Shown here piece after piece: positions 18,269 through 26,432 of a DNA stretch of 64,000 bases; position 1 is the first letter of the stretch, and each line of letters starts with the position of its first letter. Under the pieces are notes generated by a model that saw only the letters and a program-made list of their open reading frames with translations, was not told the DNA's origin and did no database searches. Origin of the DNA: Capillimicrobium sp035565675 (GTDB lineage Bacteria; Actinomycetota; Thermoleophilia; Solirubrobacterales; Solirubrobacteraceae); the NCBI GenBank assembly GCA_035565675.1, contig DATMSA010000088.1:23138-87137 (forward strand), read 5' to 3'. The position numbers were made by a program, and so were the translations under genes.

Positions 18269-19162
18269 TCAGGCGGGGTCGCCCGCCGCACGGGCCGGCG
18301 GCCGCACGACGAGCACGGGGCACGGCGCCTCCTGCACGAGGGCCCGGGCCGTGCTGCCGACCAGCATCCCCTTGAACCCGTGCAGCCCGCGGGTGCCGGT
18401 GACCAGCAGCCGCGCGCGCCGCTCCGCGCAGAGGCCGGCGATGACGTCGCCGGGACGGCCCTCGCGCAGGCACTCGTCGACGCGGTCGCCGGGAAGGGTG
18501 ACGTGCGCCAGCGCCGCGTCGAGGGTGTCGCGGCCGCGCCGGCGGGCCATCTCGTGCAGGGGGTTCGTCGCGTCGATCCGGGCGACGGCCGAGATGCGCT
18601 CGTCGATGACGTGCGCGACCACGAGGGTGGCGTCGAGGGCGGTGGCGGCGGCCTCGCCCGCGGCGATCACCGCGGGCGTGATGTCCGCGCCGTCGACCGC
18701 GGCGACGACGATCGGCGGGTCGACGACGGGCGCGTCGCGCACGAGCAGCACCGAGCACGGCGCGTGGTCGAGGAGCTGCTGGGAGACGCTGCCGAGCAGC
18801 CGTCGGACCGCGCCGGTCCCGTGCGTGCCGGCCACGACGAGGTCGGCGTCGGCGTCGTGCAGCAGGTCGAGCAGGGCCGGGACGACGCGGCTGGCGGTGA
18901 TGACCTCGGTGGTCAGCGACGCGTCGTCGGGCGCTCGGGCGGCGAGCGCGGCCATGCGCGCGGTCCACTCCTCCTCGACGAGCGTGATGAGCCGCTCGAC
19001 CGACGGCGCCGTCTCCGGGATCTCCGGGAAGTGGTCGGGGACCTCGAGGACGTGCGTGAGCGTCACGTGCCCGCCCGTGCCGGCCGAGAGCCGGAGCGCC
19101 AGGGCCACGGCGGCCTCCGAGAGCGAGGACCCGTCGTATGCGGCGACGATCCGCTGGAACAT
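18269..19162 (-). CDS. Tandem universal stress protein (two UspA domains)
   Basis: A 297-aa protein with two UspA folds (about 1-145 and 150-290). Each has an ATP-binding signature of the G-x2-G-x9-G-S/T type: GTHGTGAVRRLLGS in the first half and GTRGLHGFKGMLVGS in the second. Tandem Usps of this kind bind ATP and act in stress or dormancy. The gene lies directly upstream of the P-type ATPase and probably adjusts or accompanies it. TAGAGT 9 nt before the ATG suggests a leaderless start. Confidence 0.9.
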   Translation of the reverse strand: MFQRIVAAYDGSSLSEAAVALALRLSAGTGGHVTLTHVLEVPDHFPEIPETAPSVERLITLVEEEWTARMAALAARAPDDASLTTEVITASRVVPALLDLLHDADADLVVAGTHGTGAVRRLLGSVSQQLLDHAPCSVLLVRDAPVVDPPIVVAAVDGADITPAVIAAGEAAATALDATLVVAHVIDERISAVARIDATNPLHEMARRRGRDTLDAALAHVTLPGDRVDECLREGRPGDVIAGLCAERRARLLVTGTRGLHGFKGMLVGSTARALVQEAPCPVLVVRPPARAAGDPA

Positions 19163-19171
19163 CGGCGCCGG

Positions 19172-19177
19172 ACTCTA
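19172..19177 (-). promoter_or_regulatory. -10 hexamer TAGAGT for the Usp/P-type ATPase operon
   Basis: TAGAGT on the minus strand ends 9 nt before the ATG at 19162, with no Shine-Dalgarno between. Confidence 0.45.
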
Positions 19178-19200
19178 GTTGCTCGACGCCGAGCGCGGCA

Positions 19201-19806
19201 TCACAACCAGCCCTTCTCCTCCGCGACCCGCACCGCCTCCGCGCGGGTGTGGGCGCCGACCTTGCCCATCGCCGACGACAGGTAGTTGCGCACCGTCCCC
19301 GGCGACAGGTGCAGGCGCGCGGCGAGCGCGGCGATCGTGTCCCCGCCGCGGGCCGCGGCCAGGACCTCGCGCTCGCGCTCGGTCAGCGGGCTGTCGCCCT
19401 CGCTGAGCGCGGCCGCCGCCAGCCCCGGGTCGACGACGCGCTCCCCGGCGGCGACGCGGCGGATCGCGACCGCCAGCTCCTCGACCGGCGCGGTCTTGAG
19501 CAGGAAGCCGGCCGCCCCCGCCTCCATCGCCCGGCGCAGATAGCCGGGACGCGCGAAGGTGGTCAGGACCAGCACCCGCACGTCCGGGTGCTCGCGGGCG
19601 AGCGCGGCGGTCGCGGCGATGCCGTCGCCGCCGGGCATCTCGATGTCCATCAGCACGACGTCGGCCCCGTGCTCGGCGACCGCCGCGACGACCTCGTCGC
19701 CGCGCGCGACCTGCGCGGCGACGGTCAGGTCGTCCTCCAGCTCCAGCAGCGCGGCGAGCGCGCCCCGCACCATCGCCTGGTCCTCGGCGAGGAGGAGCCG
19801 GATCAT
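19201..19806 (-). CDS. NarL/DesR-type two-component response regulator
   Basis: A 201-aa regulator with a CheY-like receiver (acidic pair LLAEDQ, phospho-acceptor Asp in VVLMDIEMPGGDG, the switch Thr in VLTTF, Lys in FLLKTA). A LuxR-type HTH follows (LTEREREVLAAARGGDTIAALA, then LSPGTVRNYLS). Its ATG overlaps the kinase stop as ATGA, so kinase and regulator are coupled. The usual DesKR target, an ABC exporter or desaturase gene, is not adjacent, so its regulon lies elsewhere. Confidence 0.93.
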   Translation of the reverse strand: MIRLLLAEDQAMVRGALAALLELEDDLTVAAQVARGDEVVAAVAEHGADVVLMDIEMPGGDGIAATAALAREHPDVRVLVLTTFARPGYLRRAMEAGAAGFLLKTAPVEELAVAIRRVAAGERVVDPGLAAAALSEGDSPLTEREREVLAAARGGDTIAALAARLHLSPGTVRNYLSSAMGKVGAHTRAEAVRVAEEKGWL

Positions 19807-20909
19807 GCGGCGGGCGCCAGCGGGACGCGCAGCTCCAGCCCGAATCCGCCGTCGGGCCGCGGTCCGGCGACCACGGCGCCGCCGGCGTCGGCCGCGCGCT
19901 CGGTGAGGCCGCGCAGGCCCGTGCCGTCCGGATCCGCGGCGGCGTCGGCGCGGCCGTCGTCGGTGACCTCGAGCCGCGCCTCGCGGTCGTCGACGGCGAT
20001 CCGGATCGCGCAGTGGCGCGCGCCGCTGTGGCGGATGACGTTCGTCGTCGCCTCGCGCACCCCCCACGCCAGCACCGCCTCGCGGCTGGGCGGCAGCGGC
20101 GCGTCGGGGCGCTCGACCGTGCAGGCGATCCCGGCCGCGTCGAGGGCGGTGCGGGCGCCGGCGAGCTCGCTGGCCAGCGCCGGCTGCCGGTAGCCGGAGA
20201 CCGCGTCGCGCACCTCCTGGAGGGCGGTGCGGGCGACCTCCTCGACGTCGGCCAGCTCGCGCCGCGCCGCGTCGGGGTCGGCGTCCATCAGCCGCCGGGC
20301 GAGCTGGGCCTTCAGCGCCACCACGGACAGATCGTGCCCGAGGATGTCGTGCAGATCACGCGCGAAGCGCAGCCGCTCCTCGTCGACCCGCCGGCGGGCG
20401 AGCTCCTCGCGCGCCCGGCGCAGCGCGGCGTTCGCCCGCAGCAGCCGTCCGAGCGCGAACAGCAGGAACCCCATCGCCAGCGTCGTCGCCCCCAGGGCCA
20501 GCGCCGCGCCGGCCGGCTCCCCGGCGGCGAGCAGCAGCCCGCCGCACAGCCCCGTGCAGAGCAGCACCCAGGCCGTGCCGAGGCGGTCGTCGGCGAGGGT
20601 CAGCGCGCCGGCGATCGCCGCGTAGACGAACAGCAGCGCCCACAACGGGCGGTCGGCGAGTGTCAGCGCCGCCGGGATCGCGGCGAGCGCCGCCAGGAGG
20701 GCGAGCGTGCGGCCGGCCGGCGCGCCGCCGGAGCGGGCGTCGAGCGCGTTGGCGGCGCACACGGCCAGCCAGGCGCCGAGCGCGGCGAGGACGACGGCGA
20801 CGCGCCACGCCGGCGAGCCGGACCCGAGCAGGTCGGCGATCGGCAGGGCCAGCCACCCCAGCGTCAGGCAGGCGGCGATCAGCTTGCGAATGGTCAGCGA
20901 CATGGCCAC
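19803..20909 (-). CDS. DesK-like sensor histidine kinase (HisKA_3 family)
   Basis: A 368-aa membrane kinase. Residues 1-155 hold about five to six hydrophobic segments with almost no periplasmic loops, so it probably senses the membrane itself. The dimerisation helix has RFARDLHDILGHDLS (phospho-His 187). The HATPase domain shows REATTNVIRHSGA (N box) and GTGLRGLTERAADAGG (G2 region). The GTG start at 20909 has an in-frame ATG at 20903. GCCAC-GGT-GTGGC, a 5-bp inverted repeat, surrounds the start region (20905-20917). Confidence 0.9.
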   Translation of the reverse strand: MAMSLTIRKLIAACLTLGWLALPIADLLGSGSPAWRVAVVLAALGAWLAVCAANALDARSGGAPAGRTLALLAALAAIPAALTLADRPLWALLFVYAAIAGALTLADDRLGTAWVLLCTGLCGGLLLAAGEPAGAALALGATTLAMGFLLFALGRLLRANAALRRAREELARRRVDEERLRFARDLHDILGHDLSVVALKAQLARRLMDADPDAARRELADVEEVARTALQEVRDAVSGYRQPALASELAGARTALDAAGIACTVERPDAPLPPSREAVLAWGVREATTNVIRHSGARHCAIRIAVDDREARLEVTDDGRADAAADPDGTGLRGLTERAADAGGAVVAGPRPDGGFGLELRVPLAPAA

Positions 20910-20951
20910 ACCGTGGCAGCGGGCCGCCGCGTGCGGTAGTGAAGGGCGTCC

Positions 20952-21344
20952 TCAGTCCGGCATGACATCCGTCACGAGCCGCCGCCCCAGCTCGGCCCCG
21001 GCCGCCTCGAGCGCCGCGGCGTCGCCCGCCTCGAGCACGTGCTGGAGGTCGAGGATGCGCTTGGCGAACCGGTCCAGCCGGTCGGCGCCGACGATCGCGT
21101 GGCACGGCACGCCGGCCTGACGGGCGCGGGTGGCCAGCTCGCCGGTGACGCGCCCCGCGAGCGTGCCGCGGTCCAGCAGCGGCTCGCCGACGACGAGCGC
21201 GAACGCGGCCCGCATGCGCGCGTCGAAGGCGACGTCGAGCCCGTCGGCGGGGTCGTGCACGTCGGGATCGGGCAGGCCGGCGGCGACGAGGCCGCGGGCG
21301 ACCGGGGCGGGATCGAGCGTCTCGAGCGCGAGCAGCAGGCGCAT
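20952..21344 (-). CDS. Truncated glycerate-kinase-like protein
   Basis: A 130-aa protein. The segment ALVVGEPLLDRGTLAGRVTG then ARQAGVPCHAIVG matches the C-terminal part of glycerate kinases (GlxK/GarK), where TGEGRLD..T..GK.P..VA is typical. Full enzymes are about 370-380 aa, so the first two-thirds are missing. The glycine-rich TGEG is changed to VGEP and the conserved GK to GR. It is probably not a kinase, and is either a decayed gene or a separately used domain. TAGCCT, overlapping the slipin stop, lies 9 nt before the ATG. Confidence 0.55.
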   Translation of the reverse strand: MRLLLALETLDPAPVARGLVAAGLPDPDVHDPADGLDVAFDARMRAAFALVVGEPLLDRGTLAGRVTGELATRARQAGVPCHAIVGADRLDRFAKRILDLQHVLEAGDAAALEAAGAELGRRLVTDVMPD

Positions 21345-21356
21345 GCGCGCCGCAGG

Positions 21357-22250
21357 CTACGGCGTGCCGCCGCCGTCGCCGCGGCGGACCTCCGCGCGGT
21401 CGGGCACCTCGCGGTCGAAGCGCTCGGTCCCGGTCGGGGCGGGGTCGAGCCGCGGCGTGTCGTCGGTGGGCGACTCGGCCCCCGCCTCGGCGGTGCGCCC
21501 GGCGGCCTTCATGAGCGGGTCGAGCAGGTCCATCGGCATCGGGAAGACGACGGTCGTGCTCTCGTTGTTGCCGATGTCGCGCAGCGTCTGCAGGTAGCGG
21601 AGCTGCAGCGTCGTCGGGTTGCGGGCGATGATGTCGCCGGCGTCCGCGAGGCGGTCGGCGGCCTGCGCCTCGCCCTCGGCGTCGATGACCTTCGCGCGCC
21701 GGATGCGCTCGGCCTCGGCCTGGCGCGCCATCGCCGACTGCATCGACGCCGGGATCTCGACGTCCTTGATCTCGACCGTGGTGACCTTCACGCCCCACGG
21801 CTCGGTCTGCTGGTCGATGATCGACTGGATCTCCTCGTTGAGCCGCTCGCGCTCGGCGAGCAGCGTGTCGAGGTCGGCCTTGCCCAGCACCGAGCGCAGC
21901 GTGGTCTGCGCCATCTGCGACGTCGCCTGCAGGAAGTTCTCGACCTCGGTGACCGAGCGGTTGGCGTCGACGACGCGGAAGTAGGCGACCGCGTTCACGC
22001 GCGCGGTCACGTTGTCGCGCGTGATGACGTCCTGGGCCGGCACGTTCATCGTGATCGTGCGCAGGTCGACGCGGGCCATCCGGTCGATGATCGGGATCAG
22101 CAGGATGAGCCCCGGGCCCTTCTGGTCGATGAGGCGGCCGAGGCGGAAGATCACGCCGCGCTCGTACTCGCGCAGGATGCGGATCGAGGCGCCCGCGAGC
22201 AGGATCAGCAGCGCGACGATGATCGCGAGGACGACGAGGACGGCGGTCAT
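21357..22250 (-). CDS. Slipin-type SPFH/Band-7 membrane protein
   Basis: A 297-aa protein with one N-terminal membrane helix (VLVVLAIIVALLILLAGA), then a PHB/SPFH domain with EYERGVIFRLGRL, GPGLILLIPIIDRM, VRVNAVAYFRV-type strands and the slipin-specific EIKDVEIPASMQ and MARQAEAERIRRAKVI segments. The last 45 residues are a Pro/Glu/Asp-rich tail. Slipins form oligomers that organise membrane microdomains. It is coupled to the upstream NfeD gene by an ATGA overlap; the slipin-NfeD pairing is conserved across bacteria and archaea. Confidence 0.93.
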   Translation of the reverse strand: MTAVLVVLAIIVALLILLAGASIRILREYERGVIFRLGRLIDQKGPGLILLIPIIDRMARVDLRTITMNVPAQDVITRDNVTARVNAVAYFRVVDANRSVTEVENFLQATSQMAQTTLRSVLGKADLDTLLAERERLNEEIQSIIDQQTEPWGVKVTTVEIKDVEIPASMQSAMARQAEAERIRRAKVIDAEGEAQAADRLADAGDIIARNPTTLQLRYLQTLRDIGNNESTTVVFPMPMDLLDPLMKAAGRTAEAGAESPTDDTPRLDPAPTGTERFDREVPDRAEVRRGDGGGTP

Positions 22251-22714
22251 GGGTTCAGCTCCCAGGGTTCGGCGCGGCGGACGATCAGGGTCAGGCCGTC
22301 GACGTTGACGACGACGACGGGGTCGCCGGCCTCGATCGGATGCTCGGGGTCGCAGTTGCGCGCGTTCCACAGCGACCCCTCGACGAGCACGCGGCCGGGC
22401 GCCTCGGCGATCGGCGCGCGGGCGACCCCGCGCTCGCCGACCATCGCCTCGCGCCCGCTGCGCACCCGTCTGGGCAGCGTGCGCCCGACGGTGCGGGCGA
22501 CGCCGATCAGCAGCGCGGCGCCGATCACGGCGACGACCGCGGCGAGCACGATGCTCAGCGCGATCCCGCCGCCGGCGCCGTCGACGGCGAGCACGGTCCC
22601 GGCGACCGCGGCGGCCACGCCGAGGGCGCCCAGGACGCCGCCGGCGGCGACGTGCGCCTCGGCGACGACGAGGATCACGCCGGCCAGCAGCAGCGCGATG
22701 CCGAGACCGGTCAT
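22247..22714 (-). CDS. NfeD-like membrane protein (short form)
   Basis: A 155-aa protein with three to four N-terminal hydrophobic helices (from ALLLAGVILVVAEA to SIVLAAVVAVIGAALLIG) and a C-terminal OB-fold (GVARAPIAEAPGRVLVEGSLW ... GDPVVVVNVDGLTLIV). It is the short NfeD type, lacking the ClpP-like protease domain of long NfeDs. It acts with the downstream slipin, likely by contact between the OB-fold and the SPFH oligomer. Confidence 0.9.
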   Translation of the reverse strand: MTGLGIALLLAGVILVVAEAHVAAGGVLGALGVAAAVAGTVLAVDGAGGGIALSIVLAAVVAVIGAALLIGVARTVGRTLPRRVRSGREAMVGERGVARAPIAEAPGRVLVEGSLWNARNCDPEHPIEAGDPVVVVNVDGLTLIVRRAEPWELNP

Positions 22715-22764
22715 GGGACAGGTGTACCCGGATGTGCCCGCCTGGGCAACCGGGAGCCCCCCGT

Positions 22765-22789
22765 CCGGGGTGCCGCGCGGGCACCCCGG
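22765..22789 (-). terminator. Strong hairpin downstream of the SnoaL-like gene
   Basis: CCGGGGTGCC-GCGCG-GGCACCCCGG is a perfect 10-bp stem with a 5-nt loop, 15 bp after the SnoaL-like stop on the minus strand. There is no U-tract, as in many actinobacterial terminators. It would insulate the NfeD/slipin transcript. Confidence 0.6.
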
Positions 22790-22804
22790 CGGGCGGTGGA
22801 GGGG

Positions 22805-23185
22805 CTACGCGCCGGGCGCGTCGAGGAAGCCGGTGACGTCGCGCAGGCGCCCGTCGGGGGCGATCGTGGCCACGTCGAGGCCGATCGCGACCGGGCTCCC
22901 GTCGGGCCCGGTGAGCGTCCACGTGAAGCGGACGCGGTCGTGGTGCACGTCCGGGCCGGAGGCCAGCGTGAACCGGTGGCCGGGGTACTGCGCCTGGGCG
23001 GCGGCGATCATCGCGTCGATCCGCTCGGCGCCCTCGCCGGTCATCAGCGGGTCGACGTACGTGGCGTCGTCGGCGAACGCGCGCGCCACGAGCGCGCGCC
23101 GGTGGGCGGCGTCGGTCGCGTTCCAGGCGGCGATGTAGTCGGCGACCGCCGTCTCGACGGCCGCGGCTGCGGTGGTGGTGGTCAT
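22805..23185 (-). CDS. SnoaL-like (NTF2-fold) small protein
   Basis: A 126-aa single-domain NTF2-like protein. Typical features are the opening helix VADYIAAWNATDAAHRRALV, the short motif FADDATYVDPL, and the closing strands WTLTGPDGSPVAIGLDVATI and GRLRDVTGF. Members are small-molecule binding or isomerising proteins. The ATG at 23185 is 86 bp from the divergent XRE regulator, with a near-perfect palindrome between them, so it is probably controlled by that regulator. Confidence 0.8.
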   Translation of the reverse strand: MTTTTAAAAVETAVADYIAAWNATDAAHRRALVARAFADDATYVDPLMTGEGAERIDAMIAAAQAQYPGHRFTLASGPDVHHDRVRFTWTLTGPDGSPVAIGLDVATIAPDGRLRDVTGFLDAPGA

Positions 23186-23218
23186 GGCCGGCAGGCTCCC
23201 GCGCGGCCGGCGCGCGCA

Positions 23219-23239
23219 CCATTCCCTCGCAGGTAATGG
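23219..23239. promoter_or_regulatory. Candidate operator 1 of the XRE/MLTR regulator
   Basis: CCATTCCCT-CGC-AGGTAATGG pairs at eight of nine positions around a 3-bp spacer. It sits between the divergent SnoaL-like and XRE genes, 33 bp upstream of the regulator start. The half-site AGGTAAT recurs before the MFS gene at 24070-24076. Confidence 0.6.
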
Positions 23240-23259
23240 AGACGCCGCGGGGCCGCCGC

Positions 23260-23265
23260 TACGGT
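23260..23265 (+). promoter_or_regulatory. -10 hexamer TACGGT for the XRE regulator
   Basis: TACGGT ends 6 nt before the ATG at 23272, with no Shine-Dalgarno. This supports 23272 rather than the in-frame ATG at 23236 as the start. Confidence 0.5.
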
Positions 23266-23271
23266 CCGGCC

Positions 23272-24075
23272 ATGACCGACACGAGCGTGCGCGTGCCCGT
23301 CGGGCCGCTGCTGCGCGACTGGCGCCGCCGGCGGCGCCTGAGCCAGATGGACCTGGCGCTCGACGCCGGCGTCTCCACGCGCCACCTGAGCTTCGTCGAG
23401 ACCGGTCGCTCACGGCCCAGCGCGGGCCTCGTCCTGACGCTCGCCGAGCGCCTCGAGGTGCCGCTGCGCGAGCGCAACCAGCTCCTGATGGCGGCCGGCC
23501 ACGCGCCGGTCTACGAGCAGCGGACCCTGGAGGACCCCGACATGGAGCCGGTGCGCGACGCGATCCAGCAGGTGCTGACCGGCCACGAGCCCTACCCGGC
23601 CGCCGTCGTGGACCGCCACTGGGAGATGCTGGCCGCCAACGCCGGGATCGCCGTCCTGGTCGAGGGCGTCGCCCCCGAGCTGCTGGCGCCGCCGGTGAAC
23701 GTGCTGCGGGTCTCGCTGCACCCCGACGGCATGGCGCCGCGCATCGTCAACCTGGCCGAGTGGCGCGCGCACCTGCTCGAGCGCCTCACCCGCCAGGTCG
23801 AGCTGACCGGCGACCCGCAGCTCCGCTCGCTGCACGAGGAGCTGTGCGGCTACCCGGCGCCCGCGCTGGAGGCCGGGCACGCCGAGGTGCCGCGCGGCGG
23901 CGGGATCGCCGTGCCGCTGCGCCTGCGCCACGGCGACCGCGAGCTCGCCTTCATCTCGACGGTCACGACGTTCGGCACCGCGATCGACATCACCGCTGCG
24001 GAGCTGTCGATCGAGGCGTTCTTCCCCGCGGACGCGGCGACCGCCGACGCGGTGCGGACGCTACCCGGGAGGTAA
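23272..24075 (+). CDS. XRE-family regulator with MmyB-like (MLTR) ligand-binding domain
   Basis: A 267-aa regulator. The N-terminal HTH (LLRDWRRRRRLSQMDLALDAGVS then HLSFVETGRSRPS) fits XRE, and residues about 95-260 match the MmyB/MLTR ligand-binding domain (HWEMLAANAG, NVLRVSLHPDGMAPRI, LAFISTVTTFGTAIDIT). In this family the C-terminal domain is thought to bind a fatty-acid-like or metabolite ligand, and the regulator usually controls an adjacent divergent enzyme gene. Here the flanking genes are SnoaL-like (divergent) and an MFS pump (36 bp downstream), both with an AGGTAAT half-site. Confidence 0.9.
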   Translation: MTDTSVRVPVGPLLRDWRRRRRLSQMDLALDAGVSTRHLSFVETGRSRPSAGLVLTLAERLEVPLRERNQLLMAAGHAPVYEQRTLEDPDMEPVRDAIQQVLTGHEPYPAAVVDRHWEMLAANAGIAVLVEGVAPELLAPPVNVLRVSLHPDGMAPRIVNLAEWRAHLLERLTRQVELTGDPQLRSLHEELCGYPAPALEAGHAEVPRGGGIAVPLRLRHGDRELAFISTVTTFGTAIDITAAELSIEAFFPADAATADAVRTLPGR

Positions 24076-24076
24076 T
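24062..24076. promoter_or_regulatory. Candidate operator 2 before the MFS gene
   Basis: TACC-CGGGA-GGTA followed by AT gives the half-site AGGTAAT (24070-24076), shared with operator 1. It overlaps the regulator stop codon (TAA at 24073-24075) and lies 35 bp before the MFS ATG. Confidence 0.5.
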
Positions 24077-24111
24077 CGACGCGCCGCCGGGGCGGTGGGA
24101 CCGTCGGCGGC

Positions 24112-25494
24112 ATGAGCACGCAACGCACCACCTCCCCCGTCGTGGCGCTGGCGGTCCTGCTCGTCGGGACGTTCATGGCCAGCCTCGACGTCGCGGTCGT
24201 CAACGTCGCCGCGCCGGCCATCGAGGCCGACCTCGGCACGTCCGGCGCCGCGCTGCAGCTGATCGTCGCCGGCTACTCGGTCGCCTACGCGTCCCTGCTG
24301 ATCGTCGGGGCCCGCCTGGGCGGGGACCACGGTCAGCGGCGGCTGTTCCTCCTCGGCCTGGCCGGCTTCACCGAGGCCTCGCTGCTGTGCGGCCTGGCCT
24401 GGACGCCGGAGGTCCTGATCGGCGCCCGCATCCTGCAGGGCGCGGCCGCGGCGGCGATGACGCCGCAGGTGATCGCGGTCATCCAGCTCGCCTACGACGG
24501 CGCGGCCCGCGCGCGGGCGCTGGCCCTGAACGCGACGATCGTCGCGGCCGGCGTCGTCGCCGGCCTGGTCCTCGGCGGCGCGCTGGTGTCCGCCGACGTC
24601 GCCGGCACGTCGTGGCGGCCGGTCTTCCTCGTCAACGTCCCGATCGGCGTCGTGCTGCTGGCCGTCGGCCGGCTGACGCTGCCCGACACGCGCAGCCCGG
24701 CCGTCCGCCGGCTGGACCTGCCGGGCGCCGGGCTCATGGCGCTGGCCGTCCTGCTCGTGATCGTGCCGCTCGTGTTCGGCCACGACGCCGGCTGGGCGGC
24801 GTGGACGTGGGCGTGCCTGGCCGCCGCCGTGCCGGCCGGCGTCGCGCTCGTCGCCCACCTGCGCCGCACGCGCGACCCGGTGGTCGACCTGGCGCTGCTC
24901 GCCCGCCCGGCGGTGACGCGCAACCTGCTGGGGCTGGCGGCGACGATGGTCGCCTACGGCGGGTTCCTGCTCGCGCTCACGCTGTACCTGCAGCAGGGCC
25001 GCGGCTACAGCGCGCTGGAGTGCGGGCTGGTCTTCGTCCCGTACGCGGCCGGGTTCGCCGTCGTGTCGCTGGCGATGCCGGCCGTCCCCGCGACGGTCGC
25101 CCGCTGGCTGGTCCCCGGCGGCCTGGTCGCCTGCGCGGCCGCGTACGCGGCGATGGGCGCCGGCGGATGGAGCCTTCCGATGGAGCTGCCGCTGCTGGCC
25201 GTGGCCGGCGCCGGCTTCGGCGCGGGCTTCACGCCGATGATGACCCGCGTGATGGCCGCGGTCCCCGGCGCGGCGGCGCCCGACGCCAGCGGCCTGCTCA
25301 GCACGACGGTGCAGCTCGCCTACGCCGTCGGGGTCGCGACGCTCGGCAGCGTGTTCCTCGACGGCGGGCTCGACGCCCTGTCGACGGTCGTGGAGGCGGC
25401 CGGCCTGCTGGCGCTCCTGGCGGCCGGGCTGTGCGCGTTCGAGGACCGGCGCGCGGCGCGCGGCGCGACGGCGGCCGCTCAGGTGTCGAGCTGA
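24112..25494 (+). CDS. MFS drug exporter (DHA2/EmrB-QacA family)
   Basis: A 460-aa transporter with about 14 predicted helices. TM1 contains FMASLDVAVVNVAAPAI, the conserved DHA2 motif; RILQGAAAAAMTP in TM4-5 is motif C-like; and the loop 2-3 motif is GARLGGDHGQRR. It is a proton-driven exporter of a hydrophobic compound. It lies downstream of the XRE/MLTR gene and probably under its control. Its 3' end overlaps the convergent ligase gene by 16 bp. Confidence 0.9.
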   Translation: MSTQRTTSPVVALAVLLVGTFMASLDVAVVNVAAPAIEADLGTSGAALQLIVAGYSVAYASLLIVGARLGGDHGQRRLFLLGLAGFTEASLLCGLAWTPEVLIGARILQGAAAAAMTPQVIAVIQLAYDGAARARALALNATIVAAGVVAGLVLGGALVSADVAGTSWRPVFLVNVPIGVVLLAVGRLTLPDTRSPAVRRLDLPGAGLMALAVLLVIVPLVFGHDAGWAAWTWACLAAAVPAGVALVAHLRRTRDPVVDLALLARPAVTRNLLGLAATMVAYGGFLLALTLYLQQGRGYSALECGLVFVPYAAGFAVVSLAMPAVPATVARWLVPGGLVACAAAYAAMGAGGWSLPMELPLLAVAGAGFGAGFTPMMTRVMAAVPGAAAPDASGLLSTTVQLAYAVGVATLGSVFLDGGLDALSTVVEAAGLLALLAAGLCAFEDRRAARGATAAAQVSS

Positions 25495-26432
25495 TCGACC
25501 GTGCAGGCGGACGGATCCTTGTCGTCGCGCCAGCGCTGCACCTTGGCGCCGTGGCGGATCCGTCCGTCGCTGACGTGGTCGAAGGTCACCTCGACGACGA
25601 GCTCGGGGCGCAGCGCGATCCACTCCAGGTCGCGCCCCGCGCTCCAGCGCGACGGCTCCCCGCTGCCGCGCTCGCCGGTCTCGTAGGGCTTCAGCCTCGC
25701 GGGCAGCTCGCGCTTCTCCTTGGCGCTGAAGCCGGACGAATGGCCGACGACGCGCAGGTCGCCGTCCTCGTCGTAGAGGCCGAGGATCAGCGAGCCGACC
25801 GTGCCGGGCTCCTTGCCCGGACGCCAGCCGAACACGACCGCGTCGACCGTGCGCACGCGCTTGATCTTCACCATGCCGGTCCGCTCGCCGGGCCTGTAGG
25901 GCGCGCCGCGCTCCTTGGCGATGACGCCCTCGGCGCCGTGCAGCCACGGGCGCGCGTCGTCGGCGTCGAGCACGCACGGCGTCAGGTCGAACGCTCCGTC
26001 GAGCTCGACGGCCAGCCGCTCCAGCGCGGCGCGGCGCTCGTCGAACGACAGCTCCAGCAGCACCTCGTCGTCGCGGGCGAGCAGGTCGAAGGCGACGAAC
26101 CGCGCCGGCGTCGTCTCGGCCAGCATCGCGATGCGCGAGGCGGCGGGGTGGATGCGCTGGCCGAGCAGCTCGAACTCCTGCCCGCCGCGCTCGTTGAGGA
26201 TCACGATCTCGCCGTCGAGCACGAAGCGCCCGGGCGCGAAGGTCAGCTCGGGGAAGTAGCGCGTGAGCGGCTTGCCGTTGCGCGACTGCAGGTGGACGTC
26301 GTCGCCGTCGACGAAGACGATCGCGCGAAAGCCGTCCCACTTGGGCTCGTAGGCCCAGGCGTCACCCTCGGGCAGCGTGCTCCGTGAGCGTGCGAGCTGG
26401 GGCAGCAGCGGCGGGGACAGCGGCAGGGCCAC
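25479..26432 (-). CDS. ATP-dependent DNA ligase (LigC type)
   Basis: A 317-aa ligase with only the adenylation and OB domains. Motif I EPKWDGFRA near residue 30 carries the nucleophilic Lys, motif III is VLDGEIV, motif IV is AEGVIAKE and motif V is GMVKIKR. The OB-fold follows, with VVGHSSGFSAKEK and HVSDGRIRHGAKVQRW at the end. The small size without an N-terminal DNA-binding domain or polymerase fits mycobacterial LigC, a backup ligase in repair. No Ku or primase is near. GTG start with TAGACT 6 nt before it; the first 71 bp overlap the 3' end of the EamA gene on the same strand. Confidence 0.9.
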   Translation of the reverse strand: MALPLSPPLLPQLARSRSTLPEGDAWAYEPKWDGFRAIVFVDGDDVHLQSRNGKPLTRYFPELTFAPGRFVLDGEIVILNERGGQEFELLGQRIHPAASRIAMLAETTPARFVAFDLLARDDEVLLELSFDERRAALERLAVELDGAFDLTPCVLDADDARPWLHGAEGVIAKERGAPYRPGERTGMVKIKRVRTVDAVVFGWRPGKEPGTVGSLILGLYDEDGDLRVVGHSSGFSAKEKRELPARLKPYETGERGSGEPSRWSAGRDLEWIALRPELVVEVTFDHVSDGRIRHGAKVQRWRDDKDPSACTVDQLDT

